Below are positions 42,386-50,374 of a stretch of DNA of 64,000 bases, piece by piece (positions within the stretch are counted from its first letter, which is position 1; every line of letters begins with the position of its first letter). The stretch comes from Muribaculaceae bacterium (lineage in GTDB: Bacteria > Bacteroidota > Bacteroidia > Bacteroidales > Muribaculaceae), in the NCBI GenBank assembly GCA_028689665.1, contig JAQVCR010000004.1, positions 31,196 to 95,195 of the forward strand, given 5' to 3'. A program made the position numbers and the translations under genes. Below the pieces are notes generated by a model that was given only the letters and a program-made list of their open reading frames with translations, was not told where the DNA came from and did not search any database.

Positions 42386-43300
42386 ATGGCACATATTCAC
42401 CACCATAATCACACGCACAATATATTACCCCATCAAGAAAACTTGAATAAAGCTTTTTTGTGGGGTATTTTGTTAAATGTGATTTTTGTAATAGCAGAAG
42501 TAATTGCCGGGTTGGTTGGCGACTCAATGGCATTGTTATCCGATGCCGGACATAATTTAAGCGATGTTGTGAGCCTTGCGCTAGCAATGGCCGCTTTTAA
42601 ATTGGCATTAAAGAAACCAAATGGTAATTACACCTATGGTTATAAGAAAGGAACGATATTGGCATCGTTTGTCAACGCAGTTGTGCTAGTTGTCGCCGTG
42701 ATTTTGATTATCATCGAGAGTATTTCAAAAATACGTAATCCACAACCGGTAGATGGCTCGATGGTTGCCATTGTAGCAGCGATAGGAATAGTAATAAATG
42801 GACTTACAGCTTATATGTTTTTTAAATTCAAGAGTAATGACTTGAATGTAAAAGGAGCCTTTTTACATATGCTTTCGGATACACTGGTCTCGGTAGGCGT
42901 ATTGCTCTCCGGCGTAGTAGTAAATTATACAGGGTTTGTAATGCTCGACTCCATTATAGGTATTGTAATAGCCTTAGTGATACTATTCTCGACATGGGGC
43001 TTATTATCACAGTCGCTACGTCTAGTGATAGATGGTGTGCCGGGCGAATTAAATACAGCTGAAATAATAGAAATAATCAAATCGGTGAAAGGGGTAGATG
43101 GAGTGCATCATGTGCATATATGGGCATTATCGACTACCGAGAATGCTATCACAGCACATATTGTAAGTAGTCTGGATTCAGATAAATTGAAAGAGTTGAA
43201 ATGTGATATAAAGAATAGGTTGAAACAGAAAAACATATCGCATGCAACTCTAGAGGTAGAGCGAGCATGCGATGAATGTATTGATTGTATTTGTAAATAG
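42386..43300 (+). CDS. Cation diffusion facilitator (CzcD/ZitB-like)
   Basis: 304 residues. A His-rich N-terminus (HIHHHNHTHN) is followed by six helices. The metal site residues appear as SDAGHNLSD in TM2 and MLSDTLVSVG in TM5 (H-x-x-x-D pairs). The C-terminal cytoplasmic domain carries VDGVHHVHIWALS. It exports zinc or a related divalent cation. The gene lies 43 bp after trpS and may be read with it. It ends two bases from a convergent gene. Confidence 0.94.
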   Translation: MAHIHHHNHTHNILPHQENLNKAFLWGILLNVIFVIAEVIAGLVGDSMALLSDAGHNLSDVVSLALAMAAFKLALKKPNGNYTYGYKKGTILASFVNAVVLVVAVILIIIESISKIRNPQPVDGSMVAIVAAIGIVINGLTAYMFFKFKSNDLNVKGAFLHMLSDTLVSVGVLLSGVVVNYTGFVMLDSIIGIVIALVILFSTWGLLSQSLRLVIDGVPGELNTAEIIEIIKSVKGVDGVHHVHIWALSTTENAITAHIVSSLDSDKLKELKCDIKNRLKQKNISHATLEVERACDECIDCICK

Positions 43301-43302
43301 GG

Positions 43303-44067
43303 TCAGAAATCGTAGCCAAGAGTGAATGACCATTGTTTATTTTTAGCCGAAGGGTCTTTCAAGAAACTTTGGTGATTATTAGCTACATTCTTGCAGCCGA
43401 TATTGTAGTACACGCTAAGGCTGTAATGTTGTAAAAAAGTTAAGCCTGTGCCGATTTTAAAACCCCAATCGAAGCTCTTCATTCTCACATTATAGCTGTT
43501 ACTATCTCCGAAATAATCGTATTTGTAATCTCTACTCTCGATTATTGCGTTGCCATTATTGATTTCTGTGCTGAAAGATTCATATTTAGTGTCTCCACCA
43601 ATACCAAAAGCGAAATAAGGACCAAAGTCGACATTCCATTTAAGCTCGTTAGTAATATTGAATCGGAATGAGCAAAGCACAGGAATTTGGAAATAATAAA
43701 AGCGAGAGTGCCCAAGAGCATTTTCCAATTTCTGATTTGCGCTGTTCATATTTATAAGCGTAGAATTATAACTCTTATTCTGAAAGAAAAAGCCGGGTTG
43801 TAGCGTGAAGAAATTTTTAATATTAAGATTTACCACTGCGCCGACCTCAAATCCGGCACCCCATTCTGTTATACCTTTCTTTAGGTCGGGATAAATATCT
43901 TTAGTATTCATTCCCACGCTGGAAGAAGTGATACCTAGCCTAATTCCAAGACCTATCGGCTTTGAAGCAGGCGACGAATCCATAAATTCAGATGCCGTTA
44001 ACTGATTAAAGCAAGTTGCAAACAAAAATAATGCAACAATAATGTGCTTAAAAGTTGATTTATTCAT
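43303..44067 (-). CDS. Outer membrane beta-barrel protein (PorT-like)
   Basis: 254 residues with a signal peptide (~1-25). Alternating hydrophobic strands with aromatic girdles (FFTLQPGFFFQNKSY, FYYFQIPVLCSFRF, VDFGPYFAFGIG) and a C-terminal aromatic residue (LGYDF) indicate an eight- to ten-strand barrel of the kind common in Bacteroidetes. No plug or enzyme domain. Function is unknown. Confidence 0.8.
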   Translation of the reverse strand: MNKSTFKHIIVALFLFATCFNQLTASEFMDSSPASKPIGLGIRLGITSSSVGMNTKDIYPDLKKGITEWGAGFEVGAVVNLNIKNFFTLQPGFFFQNKSYNSTLINMNSANQKLENALGHSRFYYFQIPVLCSFRFNITNELKWNVDFGPYFAFGIGGDTKYESFSTEINNGNAIIESRDYKYDYFGDSNSYNVRMKSFDWGFKIGTGLTFLQHYSLSVYYNIGCKNVANNHQSFLKDPSAKNKQWSFTLGYDF

Positions 44068-44087
44068 AAGTTGTTAGTTTTCGTATT

Positions 44088-44118
44088 CAAAGATAATTAA
44101 AATGAATGAGGAATACAA
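44088..44118 (-). promoter_or_regulatory. Promoter of the PorT-like barrel gene
   Basis: On the minus strand TATCTTTG (complement of 44088-44095) with TTG exactly 20 nt upstream (complement of 44116-44118). Confidence 0.68.
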
Positions 44119-44336
44119 CAGTTTTATTTTAGGTTATTAATTTCTTTAACAGAATGGATATAAGAAACAATTTTAGGGCAAAAAACAATAAATTAATTGG
44201 ATAAAATGGGCGAATTAATATTTAATAAATCTTAACAAAAGAAGACTGTATATTTATCTGGGCTTATTTTATGATAATTTGATATCCCTACAGCTTTAAT
44301 AAGTTATAAATAATGAGTAATTTCAAATTTAAAGTA

Positions 44337-44344
44337 TAATTTTG
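44337..44344 (+). promoter_or_regulatory. Upstream -7-like element before the YitT gene
   Basis: TAATTTTG, 127 bp before the YitT start. It may be a second promoter or start a short untranslated RNA; weak evidence. Confidence 0.3.
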
Positions 44345-44431
44345 CAAATAGTGTAATTATATAATTAGCTAAGAAGAAATAATACCAAAAAAATCTCTCA
44401 GTTTTTATAATTTATTATTGGTAGAAATAAG

Positions 44432-44439
44432 TAACTTTG
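44432..44439 (+). promoter_or_regulatory. Proximal -7 element for the YitT gene
   Basis: TAACTTTG, 32 bp before the ATG at 44472, the usual Bacteroidetes distance. A TTG lies only 11 nt upstream, so the -33 box is not convincing. Confidence 0.5.
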
Positions 44440-44471
44440 TTGAAAATAATACAATTTAATACAATTAAGTT

Positions 44472-45434
44472 ATGGCTGTATTGGAAAGACCGACATGGGC
44501 AACAACTAAAGACTATATATTAATAGTAATAGGTCTTGCTATTTATGCATTTGGATTTACTGCATTTATATTGCCTGAGAAAATTGTAATTGGTGGTTTG
44601 GCAGGTGTAGCATCTTTGATTTATTTTGCTACCGATCAGATGACAGGACATGGTATACCAATCGCTATTTCGAATTTCTCATTAAATATAATATTGTTGC
44701 TTTTTGCATTTAGAATAGTCGGTCGAACGTTTGTTGTCCGTACAGTTTTTGGCACGACAGTAATTAGTCTTCTAATTGGTTTAATGCAACCACTTTTTAC
44801 TGAACCCATAGTTGAACAGCAAGCATTTATGAATATAATAATAGGTGCAATAATGTGTGGTGTGGGTATAGGAATGGCATTTGTGCATAATGGTAGCAGC
44901 GGAGGAACTGATATTGTAGCGGCAATGGTGTCAAAACGTAGTAATATAACAATTGGTCGTACTATTATGTATACCGATATGATAATAATCTCGTCGTCTT
45001 TTTTATTATTTCATAGCCTCGATAAGATAGTTTATGGCTTTGTTATTTTGTTTATTGTATCATTTGTAGCCGACCAAGTTATAAACACCAATAGGCAAGC
45101 AGTGCAATTTACAATATTTTCAAGAAAGTGGAAAGAAATTGCCGATGCGATAAATAATGATGCTCGACGAGGCTGTACATTGCTTGATGGTACAGGGTGG
45201 TACACAAAAGATGAGGTCAAAATCCTTCTTGTAATGTGCCGAAAAATAGAACAAGTTACTATATTCAGAATCGTAAAATCGATTGACAAAGATGCCTTTA
45301 TTACACAAGCAAATGTAAATGGAGTGTATGGAAAGGGGTTTGATGAGATGAAAGTTAAAATCAAGACTCAGACAACATCTTCACATGAGGTAATAACAAA
45401 GAATATAGAACCCAACGAAGAAACTAATAACTAA
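44472..45434 (+). CDS. YitT family membrane protein
   Basis: 320 residues. Five to six helices make up the DUF161 part (~10-200), with GGLAGVASLIYF, HNGSSGGTDIVAAMVSKRS and VSFVADQVIN, and a C-terminal soluble DUF2179 domain (~215-300) contains RRGCTLLDGTGWYTKDEVK. The family is widespread, and its role is unsettled. It is followed after 12 bases by a small barrel gene. Confidence 0.92.
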   Translation: MAVLERPTWATTKDYILIVIGLAIYAFGFTAFILPEKIVIGGLAGVASLIYFATDQMTGHGIPIAISNFSLNIILLLFAFRIVGRTFVVRTVFGTTVISLLIGLMQPLFTEPIVEQQAFMNIIIGAIMCGVGIGMAFVHNGSSGGTDIVAAMVSKRSNITIGRTIMYTDMIIISSSFLLFHSLDKIVYGFVILFIVSFVADQVINTNRQAVQFTIFSRKWKEIADAINNDARRGCTLLDGTGWYTKDEVKILLVMCRKIEQVTIFRIVKSIDKDAFITQANVNGVYGKGFDEMKVKIKTQTTSSHEVITKNIEPNEETNN

Positions 45435-45446
45435 AAAATACTATAA

Positions 45447-45917
45447 ATGAAAAGACTATTATTTGTATTGTTTGCTTTTCTAGGATTGGCGACAAGTGCA
45501 GTGGCTCAAAAAGGAGATGTAACTTTAGGATTGCAGTTACAGAATGCAACATGTGCCCATCAGATGGGAGTCGGTGTCAATGTGGGGTGTTTTGTGAGTA
45601 ATAGCGTAAGATTAGAACCTTCATTTAATTATTACTTTTTAAATGCCGGGCTAAAAGCATGGGATATCAATTTAAATGCACACTATGTGTTTAATGTGGT
45701 AGAGCGTTTCCGTTTATATCCACTTTTGGGATTGACTTTCTCGCATTGGACTGCTGATACAGATGACTCCTCGGTAGACAGAATCGGGTTGAATGTTGGC
45801 GCAGGAGCAGAGTATTTAATTACAGATCACATATCATTTAAAGGCGAGATGAAATTTCAATATGTAGCCGATTTCAATCAAGCTGTTTTTTCATTAGGGG
45901 CTAATTATAGATTCTAA
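45447..45917 (+). CDS. Small outer-membrane beta-barrel protein
   Basis: 156 residues with a signal peptide (~1-20, VAQKG). The mature part has alternating strands (VRLEPSFNYYFLN, FRLYPLLGLTFSHW, INLNAHYVFNV) and ends in a typical barrel C-terminus (SLGANYRF). This fits the eight-strand opacity/OmpW-like barrels that are numerous in this phylum. Likely co-transcribed with the YitT gene; function unknown. Confidence 0.82.
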   Translation: MKRLLFVLFAFLGLATSAVAQKGDVTLGLQLQNATCAHQMGVGVNVGCFVSNSVRLEPSFNYYFLNAGLKAWDINLNAHYVFNVVERFRLYPLLGLTFSHWTADTDDSSVDRIGLNVGAGAEYLITDHISFKGEMKFQYVADFNQAVFSLGANYRF

Positions 45918-45939
45918 AATTAGAGCTTATATATAAAGA

Positions 45940-45971
45940 AAAGCGAGAATATTTTAAAATATTCTCGCTTT
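45940..45971. terminator. Bidirectional terminator
   Basis: A perfect 16-bp inverted repeat with no extra loop sequence (45940-45955 with 45956-45971; the central bases form the loop in RNA), between the convergent barrel and rubrerythrin genes. Confidence 0.85.
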
Positions 45972-45997
45972 GTCTATTCTATAAATCTTGTATTCTC

Positions 45998-46549
45998 TTA
46001 TTTTTTGAAAAATCTGTTGAAAAGACCTTCAAAACCTTTGCCATGACGAGCTTCATCTTTAGCCATTTCATGAACTGTATCGTGAATAGCGTCAAGGTTT
46101 AATTCTTTTGCACGTTTTGCAATTCTCATCTTATCTGCATTAGCTCCTGCTTCGGCATTCATGCGTTTTTCTAGATTTGTTTTAGTATCCCATACTACAT
46201 CGCCAAGAAGTTCGGCAAATTTAGATGCGTGTTCAGCTTCTTCCCAAGCGTAGCGTTTGAAAGCTTCAGCAATTTCAGGATAACCTTCTCTGTCGGCTTG
46301 ACGCGACATTGCTAGATACATACCTACCTCTGTGCATTCGCCCATAAAGTGAGCATTAAGGTCTTTAATCATTTCGTCGTCGCAACCTTTAGCAACACCT
46401 ATTTCGTGCTCTGTAACAAAATTTATTGCTTCGTCTTCTTTTAATTCTTTAAATTTATTTGCTGGTACTTTGCATTGAGGACAACGCTCTGGAGCGGTTT
46501 CACCTTCATGAACATATCCACATACTGTACAAATCCATTTCTTTGCCAT
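45998..46549 (-). CDS. Rubrerythrin with N-terminal rubredoxin domain
   Basis: 183 residues. The rubredoxin-like iron site comes first (CTVCGY at ~7-12 and CPQC ~23-26), then the diiron four-helix domain (~40-183) with the E-x-x-H ligands EEAEHASKF and DEARHGKGF. This is the reversed domain order compared with classical rubrerythrin, where rubredoxin is C-terminal. Such proteins reduce hydrogen peroxide in anaerobes. It follows the PerR-like gene by 43 bp, so peroxide-responsive control is very likely. Confidence 0.94.
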   Translation of the reverse strand: MAKKWICTVCGYVHEGETAPERCPQCKVPANKFKELKEDEAINFVTEHEIGVAKGCDDEMIKDLNAHFMGECTEVGMYLAMSRQADREGYPEIAEAFKRYAWEEAEHASKFAELLGDVVWDTKTNLEKRMNAEAGANADKMRIAKRAKELNLDAIHDTVHEMAKDEARHGKGFEGLFNRFFKK

Positions 46550-46592
46550 AATTTTTTTATCTTTTTAATTGTTGATTAATTAATTGTCTAAT

Positions 46593-47018
46593 TTATTCTT
46601 TGTTATTGTTTTCTTTTTCTTGACATTCTTGGCATAGCCCTTTGTAATATAGCTTGATTGCATCTATCTGAAAGGTTTCCATTCCGGGTATTTCTTTGAG
46701 AATGCCCTCAGGTAGGGCGGTATCGTATATCTTGCCACAGCTACGGCACATAAAATGGGCGTGTGGCATGACATTACCATCATATCTTACATTCTTGCTG
46801 TCAATATTTAGAGTTATCAGTGCATCGTTCTCTTCGAGTACTCTAAGCGTGTTGTATACCGTTGTACGTGATAGTGTGGGCATATCGGGCAATAAATCAC
46901 AATATATCTTATCTACCGATGGATGCGTTGGGTGTTCCATAAGATACTTCATTATAGCTATTCGCTGAGCTGATGGCTTAATGTTATGTGAAACTAAATG
47001 TTGAGCTGTCCTGTTCAT
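46593..47018 (-). CDS. perR: Fur-family repressor, probably PerR
   Basis: 141 residues. A winged helix with recognition region TLSRTTVYNTL is followed by the HAHFMCRSCGKIYD metal-binding segment (His-x-His and CxxC) and a second CxxC near the end (GLCQEC), the structural zinc site. The adjacent rubrerythrin gene and an operator-like palindrome before its own start point to peroxide sensing (PerR) rather than iron or zinc (Fur/Zur). The assignment rests on context as well as sequence. Confidence 0.85.
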   Translation of the reverse strand: MNRTAQHLVSHNIKPSAQRIAIMKYLMEHPTHPSVDKIYCDLLPDMPTLSRTTVYNTLRVLEENDALITLNIDSKNVRYDGNVMPHAHFMCRSCGKIYDTALPEGILKEIPGMETFQIDAIKLYYKGLCQECQEKENNNKE

Positions 47019-47023
47019 AGTTG

Positions 47024-47045
47024 TTACAATGTTGTAATGATTACA
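47024..47045 (-). promoter_or_regulatory. Operator-like overlapping palindromes before perR
   Basis: TTACAATGTTGTAA (47024-47037) is a perfect inverted repeat. It overlaps a second one, TGTAATGATTACA (47033-47045). They lie between the promoter and the start codon, so binding would block transcription. They resemble the Fur/PerR box (TTATAATnATTATAA) in style but not letter for letter. Confidence 0.6.
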
Positions 47046-47060
47046 TATATGATTTGATTA

Positions 47061-47090
47061 CAAAGGTACATCAAAAAATTAGAATAGCAA
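47061..47090 (-). promoter_or_regulatory. Promoter of perR-rubrerythrin
   Basis: On the minus strand TACCTTTG (complement of 47061-47068) with TTG 19 nt upstream (complement of 47088-47090), an exact consensus match. Confidence 0.75.
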
Positions 47091-47171
47091 ATTTTTTTGA
47101 GAAAAAATGATTATTAACCGCATTTTTTTATTTCAGTAGAAAAATTAAGTATTAAAATCGTGTAGAATCGG

Positions 47172-47225
47172 AAGGAGTATGTTCCATTTATTGCCACGTT
47201 GAGGCAATTATGTAACATACTCCTT
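47172..47225. terminator. Nested hairpin, probable terminator or small-RNA structure
   Basis: The outer stem is 12 perfect pairs (47172-47183 with 47214-47225) and the inner stem six (47190-47195 with 47203-47208). The plus-strand side is followed by TATATTTTT, the minus-strand side has no T tract. It lies 43 bp after the C1 peptidase stop on the minus strand. Confidence 0.5.
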
Positions 47226-47267
47226 TATATTTTTGATTTAGTTTCTAATATTTTTACACTTTATGCA

Positions 47268-48467
47268 TTATTTCAATTTGGTATAAGTGGCTTTAGGTAT
47301 TGCTTCTTTGTTTACTAATATAGTAATAGTTTTGGCTTTAAAGTATTGTTCAGACACATATAAATAGCCATCGTATATCTGATTTGTGTTCCACGAATTT
47401 TTAACCTTGTAATATTTATTTCCGTCTTGGTCGATAGCAGTGCCGATGATTAGCATTAGGTGGTCGTCGGTAGTTTCGTGATTGTCAAACATTTCTTGTC
47501 TTAATTCTTGAGTAACATTTATTTCGGGGACAGGGCTATCGAATATATATTTTTCACTTTCACGATCTTTATCAAGAAGTTTTGACCAGCGTTTTAATTC
47601 TGTGCTATCCATATCGGCTTCCGACTTTTCTTTAGGAAATATAGCATAGCCATTTTTCCATTGGAATCCGCCTTCGGTTACGTCGGCAGCCCAACTAACG
47701 GAGTATCCTTTATTCAGTGCATTGTCGACTACGGCTTTTAGCTCGTCGATAGGGAGGTTGTAGTATTCACCCCATATCCAATTATCGGCGACTTCCATAA
47801 TAAATGGTTCATAGAATTTGTGATGTGTGAACGAAGTCATTGGTATATAGTCGTCGAAGTTTAATCCAAGAGATTGTGAGTAGCTGGCCGGAGTATATTC
47901 TTTCCCTTGATGTGTGAATGTAGCGGGTATTGTGCCTAAATAAGCGTCAATAATACCGTTTAATCCGTTAAGCCAAGCTGTAGTCAGTTTTTTAGCTTTT
48001 GATGATAACAGCCCATTCATATAGTTTTTAAGAACAGATATAAGTTCGGAATGGTCGTGTGCTTTTTCACCATAGTTAAGTCCAGAATATGCTTCGTCGG
48101 GCATAGCACCATAATTAGTAAAAACGTGAGGCACATCTAAAATGCTACCCCCTTGTTCGAAATTGATTGCGCCTTCCATGCGTATATATTTAATGGCTTT
48201 ATCAATATAGCAATGATGAACAATAAACATTTCGGAGAGGTCAACGATTTTCCCGGTTTTTCTCAGAATTTCGTTTTCGTAGAATGAGCATGTAGAAAAG
48301 CTCCAGCAAGTACCTGTTTTGTTTTGGTCTTTTACCGGAGTGTCTTTAATGATTATTTGGTCGGTAAATTTGAATCCTGTGCTATCAGGATTTACCGGTT
48401 GCTTTTTAGTGGTTGCATTGAGTGTAAGACACCCTAGGATTAATGCTGTGAGAATAATTTTTTTCAT
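47268..48467 (-). CDS. C1 family cysteine peptidase (PepC/bleomycin hydrolase-like)
   Basis: 399 residues with a signal peptide (~1-19), so it is exported, unlike cytoplasmic PepC. The catalytic cysteine is Cys54 in TGTCWSFSTC, the histidine is in TTDDHLMLIIG and the asparagine in VKNSWNT. The AMEGAINFEQGG-like MEGAINFEQGG stretch and overall length agree with the bleomycin hydrolase branch of aminopeptidases. It probably trims peptides in the periplasm or at the surface. Confidence 0.92.
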   Translation of the reverse strand: MKKIILTALILGCLTLNATTKKQPVNPDSTGFKFTDQIIIKDTPVKDQNKTGTCWSFSTCSFYENEILRKTGKIVDLSEMFIVHHCYIDKAIKYIRMEGAINFEQGGSILDVPHVFTNYGAMPDEAYSGLNYGEKAHDHSELISVLKNYMNGLLSSKAKKLTTAWLNGLNGIIDAYLGTIPATFTHQGKEYTPASYSQSLGLNFDDYIPMTSFTHHKFYEPFIMEVADNWIWGEYYNLPIDELKAVVDNALNKGYSVSWAADVTEGGFQWKNGYAIFPKEKSEADMDSTELKRWSKLLDKDRESEKYIFDSPVPEINVTQELRQEMFDNHETTDDHLMLIIGTAIDQDGNKYYKVKNSWNTNQIYDGYLYVSEQYFKAKTITILVNKEAIPKATYTKLK

Positions 48468-48633
48468 GATCTTTATGAACGCTAAATTAATAATATAGAA
48501 GTGCAGTTGTGTAATACATTTTAGCTGGCACTATTATAGATTCGCATCAGAATTTTGATGGAGTACAAATCTACAATTAAAAAATAGATTTTCAATAAAT
48601 AAATAAGTCGGGCTTGAAAAAGGATATAAAAAA

Positions 48634-48660
48634 AGCGAAGCTTTTTTAAAAAACTTCGCT
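48634..48660 (-). terminator. Terminator of the tRNA-Leu transcript
   Basis: Stem AGCGAAG/CTTCGCT (48634-48640 with 48654-48660); the minus-strand tail is a run of T. Confidence 0.75.
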
Positions 48661-48673
48661 AAAACTTTCGCAG

Positions 48674-48755
48674 TGCGCATGAAGGGACTCGAACCCCCAC
48701 GTCTCTCGACACTAGATCCTAAGTCTAGCGCGGCTACCAATTACGCCACATGCGC
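48674..48755 (-). tRNA. tRNA-Leu (anticodon UAG)
   Basis: 82 nt without an encoded CCA. Seven-pair acceptor stem (48749-48755 with 48675-48681), discriminator A at 48674, D-arm, five-pair anticodon stem with loop CTTAGGA (anticodon complement at 48719-48721), a variable arm and the T-arm GGGGGTTCGAGTCCC. Long variable arm and anticodon TAG identify leucine. Its own promoter lies just upstream and a terminator just downstream. Confidence 0.95.
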
Positions 48756-48765
48756 AAAAGCACTA

Positions 48766-48795
48766 CAAAGGTACTGCTTATTTTTTAACTTGCAA
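48766..48795 (-). promoter_or_regulatory. Promoter of tRNA-Leu
   Basis: On the minus strand TACCTTTG (complement of 48766-48773) with TTG 19 nt upstream (complement of 48793-48795). The start point would be only a few bases before the mature tRNA. Confidence 0.75.
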
Positions 48796-48875
48796 ACTTT
48801 TGAGTAATTTTTTTCAAAATAGCATCAAAAAAAATTATTTTATCTGTTTTAAGCCGTCTATTCGACATAATTGTG

Positions 48876-48883
48876 TATTTTCG
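48876..48883 (+). promoter_or_regulatory. Putative -7 element before the small lipoprotein gene
   Basis: TATTTTCG, one base from consensus, 24 bp before the ATG at 48908. Confidence 0.35.
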
Positions 48884-48907
48884 GATAAAAATTAAATCGA
48901 AAATTAT

Positions 48908-49360
48908 ATGGTAACTAAAGCGTGGATTAACATTATTTTAGTAATTTGTTTATTTGGAGGAATGTCTTGTTCAAAGAAAGTATCTGAAAGGATAAATATT
49001 AAAGAAGAAATAGTGGGCAATGATAGAGATAATCATGGTTGTATAAGTTCGGCAGGTTATATATGGTCGGACGTACGTAATGATTGTATAAGAATATTTG
49101 AAGAAGGTATGCCCTTGAGAAAAATTGGAAATTCGAGTTCTTCTGTTGTTGCATATTTAGTTTTTTCGTCAGATTCTACCAGATTAGAGGCTTTCAGTGT
49201 AGATTTTTCAGATTTTGGCGGAAAGGTTTTATTATATAGAGAAAGAGAGAAGGGCAATTCGTGGAGTCAAAATTCTAAGTTTGCTGGTTCATATAAAGTA
49301 ACGAAAGATAATGGGTCATTGACACTATATAAAGGTCATCAAGCCATATATAGAAAATAA
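48908..49360 (+). CDS. Small lipoprotein of unknown function
   Basis: 150 residues with a lipoprotein signal (GGMSCSKK, Cys21). The mature part has a two-cysteine motif, HGCISSAGYIWSDVRNDCIR at ~43-62, then beta-rich sequence with repeated Ser/Asp. The C-x(3)-AGY-x-W-x(5)-C-I-R pattern recurs, to my memory, in small exported proteins of several phyla without known function. No enzyme motif. It is flanked by a terminator on the 3' side and stands alone. Confidence 0.7.
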   Translation: MVTKAWINIILVICLFGGMSCSKKVSERINIKEEIVGNDRDNHGCISSAGYIWSDVRNDCIRIFEEGMPLRKIGNSSSSVVAYLVFSSDSTRLEAFSVDFSDFGGKVLLYREREKGNSWSQNSKFAGSYKVTKDNGSLTLYKGHQAIYRK

Positions 49361-49401
49361 ACGAGAAATGAGGGATTACGTTTTTTCTCTATTTCTCGTT
49401 T
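49359..49401. terminator. Bidirectional terminator
   Basis: An 11-bp stem (49359-49369 with 49391-49401) and a T-rich loop, between convergent genes. The loop is long (21 nt), so strength is uncertain. Confidence 0.65.
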
Positions 49402-49423
49402 ATAAAAATATGGTGTGTTATTT

Positions 49424-49681
49424 TTAGAGAGCTTTGCGAAGTAGATCTTCCATTTCTGGCTTAAAAATGCCGGCTTCATGAATTTTGACCTCATCTATAT
49501 AGAATGTAGGAACATAATAATAATCGTAACTGTCGGCGATATCAGGGAATTCAATTTCGTCGATAGCTTCTATTTCTATGTCTTTCAGTTCGGGGTATTC
49601 ATTTTTAAGCTCGTCAATATATTGAAAAGCTCTTTTGCAGAATGGGCAACGAGGTTGATAAAACATCTTGATCTTTTTCAT
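49424..49681 (-). CDS. Glutaredoxin-like protein
   Basis: 85 residues in a thioredoxin fold. The redox motif CPFC lies at residues 12-15 (after MFYQPR), followed by a helix, a strand with EAIDEIEFPDIA and the cis-proline region YYVPTFYID. It probably acts as a small thiol-disulfide exchanger in the cytoplasm. The glutathione contacts of true glutaredoxins cannot be judged. Monocistronic. Confidence 0.85.
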   Translation of the reverse strand: MKKIKMFYQPRCPFCKRAFQYIDELKNEYPELKDIEIEAIDEIEFPDIADSYDYYYVPTFYIDEVKIHEAGIFKPEMEDLLRKAL

Positions 49682-49751
49682 ATCGTTATAATATTAAATG
49701 ATAGCGACAAATATAAGTAAAAATAATCATGAATTTATTTTTACTTATATA

Positions 49752-49786
49752 AATAAGCCTTTAATCAAAAAGATTAAAGGCTTATT
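49752..49786. terminator. Terminator after the FKBP lipoprotein gene
   Basis: A perfect 15-bp stem (49752-49766 with 49772-49786), five-base A loop. It serves the glyS-FKBP transcript on the minus strand. Confidence 0.8.
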
Positions 49787-49810
49787 ATTTCAAATATGTA
49801 ATCTATTGAA

Positions 49811-50368
49811 TTATGGAACAGGAACAACAAGTCCGGGAATATCTACTAATTTGACATTAAATTTCAAATTAGAATAAGGCTTTATTGAGTTGTATTCCGA
49901 GTTGCCATAAGCCGATTGATAAGGGACAATTATTTCGCAAGAATCGCCGATGTGCATTTTAGTTAGAGCGATAGTCCATCCACCCACTACACTCTGAAGA
50001 GATGTGCGGAAAATGCTATCAGCGGGAGTAGTGCTAAGATAAGACGAGTCGAAAGCTTCATCATTATATAATCGTCCGATATATTTTACATCGATAGTCG
50101 ATGTAAAGAAAGGTCGATAATTATCTTTCGTAAGCATAGTATCGTTTATGTATTTAATTAACACATAAGATTTACTATCCCAAGAAGGAGTAATTTTAGT
50201 ATAATAGTTTGTACCATCATCATTCTTTTTGTCGATTTGTTCGGCTAGCCATTCGTTGTTGTCGATTCGCCATTGTTCGTAGGCGTCCCAATTATCTTCA
50301 GTGCTACCACAAGCAACGAAGCAAAGAGCTAAGGTGCAAAATAATACTATTATAGGAAATTTTTTCAT
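49811..50368 (-). CDS. FKBP-type peptidyl-prolyl isomerase lipoprotein
   Basis: 185 residues with a lipoprotein signal (CFVACGST, Cys20). A helical linker (~25-55, Trp- and Asp-rich) is followed by an FKBP domain: VKYIGRLYNDEAFDSSY, VVGGWTIALTKMHIGDSCEIIVP (split by one strand) and SAYGN, then SNLKFNVKLVDI. It helps fold proteins in the periplasm or at the outer membrane and is comparable in layout to GldI-type isomerases of the phylum. It begins six bases after glyS stops. Confidence 0.92.
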   Translation of the reverse strand: MKKFPIIVLFCTLALCFVACGSTEDNWDAYEQWRIDNNEWLAEQIDKKNDDGTNYYTKITPSWDSKSYVLIKYINDTMLTKDNYRPFFTSTIDVKYIGRLYNDEAFDSSYLSTTPADSIFRTSLQSVVGGWTIALTKMHIGDSCEIIVPYQSAYGNSEYNSIKPYSNLKFNVKLVDIPGLVVPVP

Positions 50369-50374
50369 TTTTAA

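Larger units (their letters stand above)
44068..44471. other. 404-bp intergenic region with divergent promoters
   Basis: Beyond the promoters listed separately (44088-44118 minus; 44337-44344 and 44432-44439 plus) I see only AT-rich sequence without a clear hairpin, tRNA-like fold or open frame. The gap is long for this otherwise compact segment. Confidence 0.5.

Noticed and set aside
48534-48740. Minus-strand 68-residue open frame
   Set aside because: It lies across the tRNA-Leu gene and its terminator and shows no protein-like pattern.
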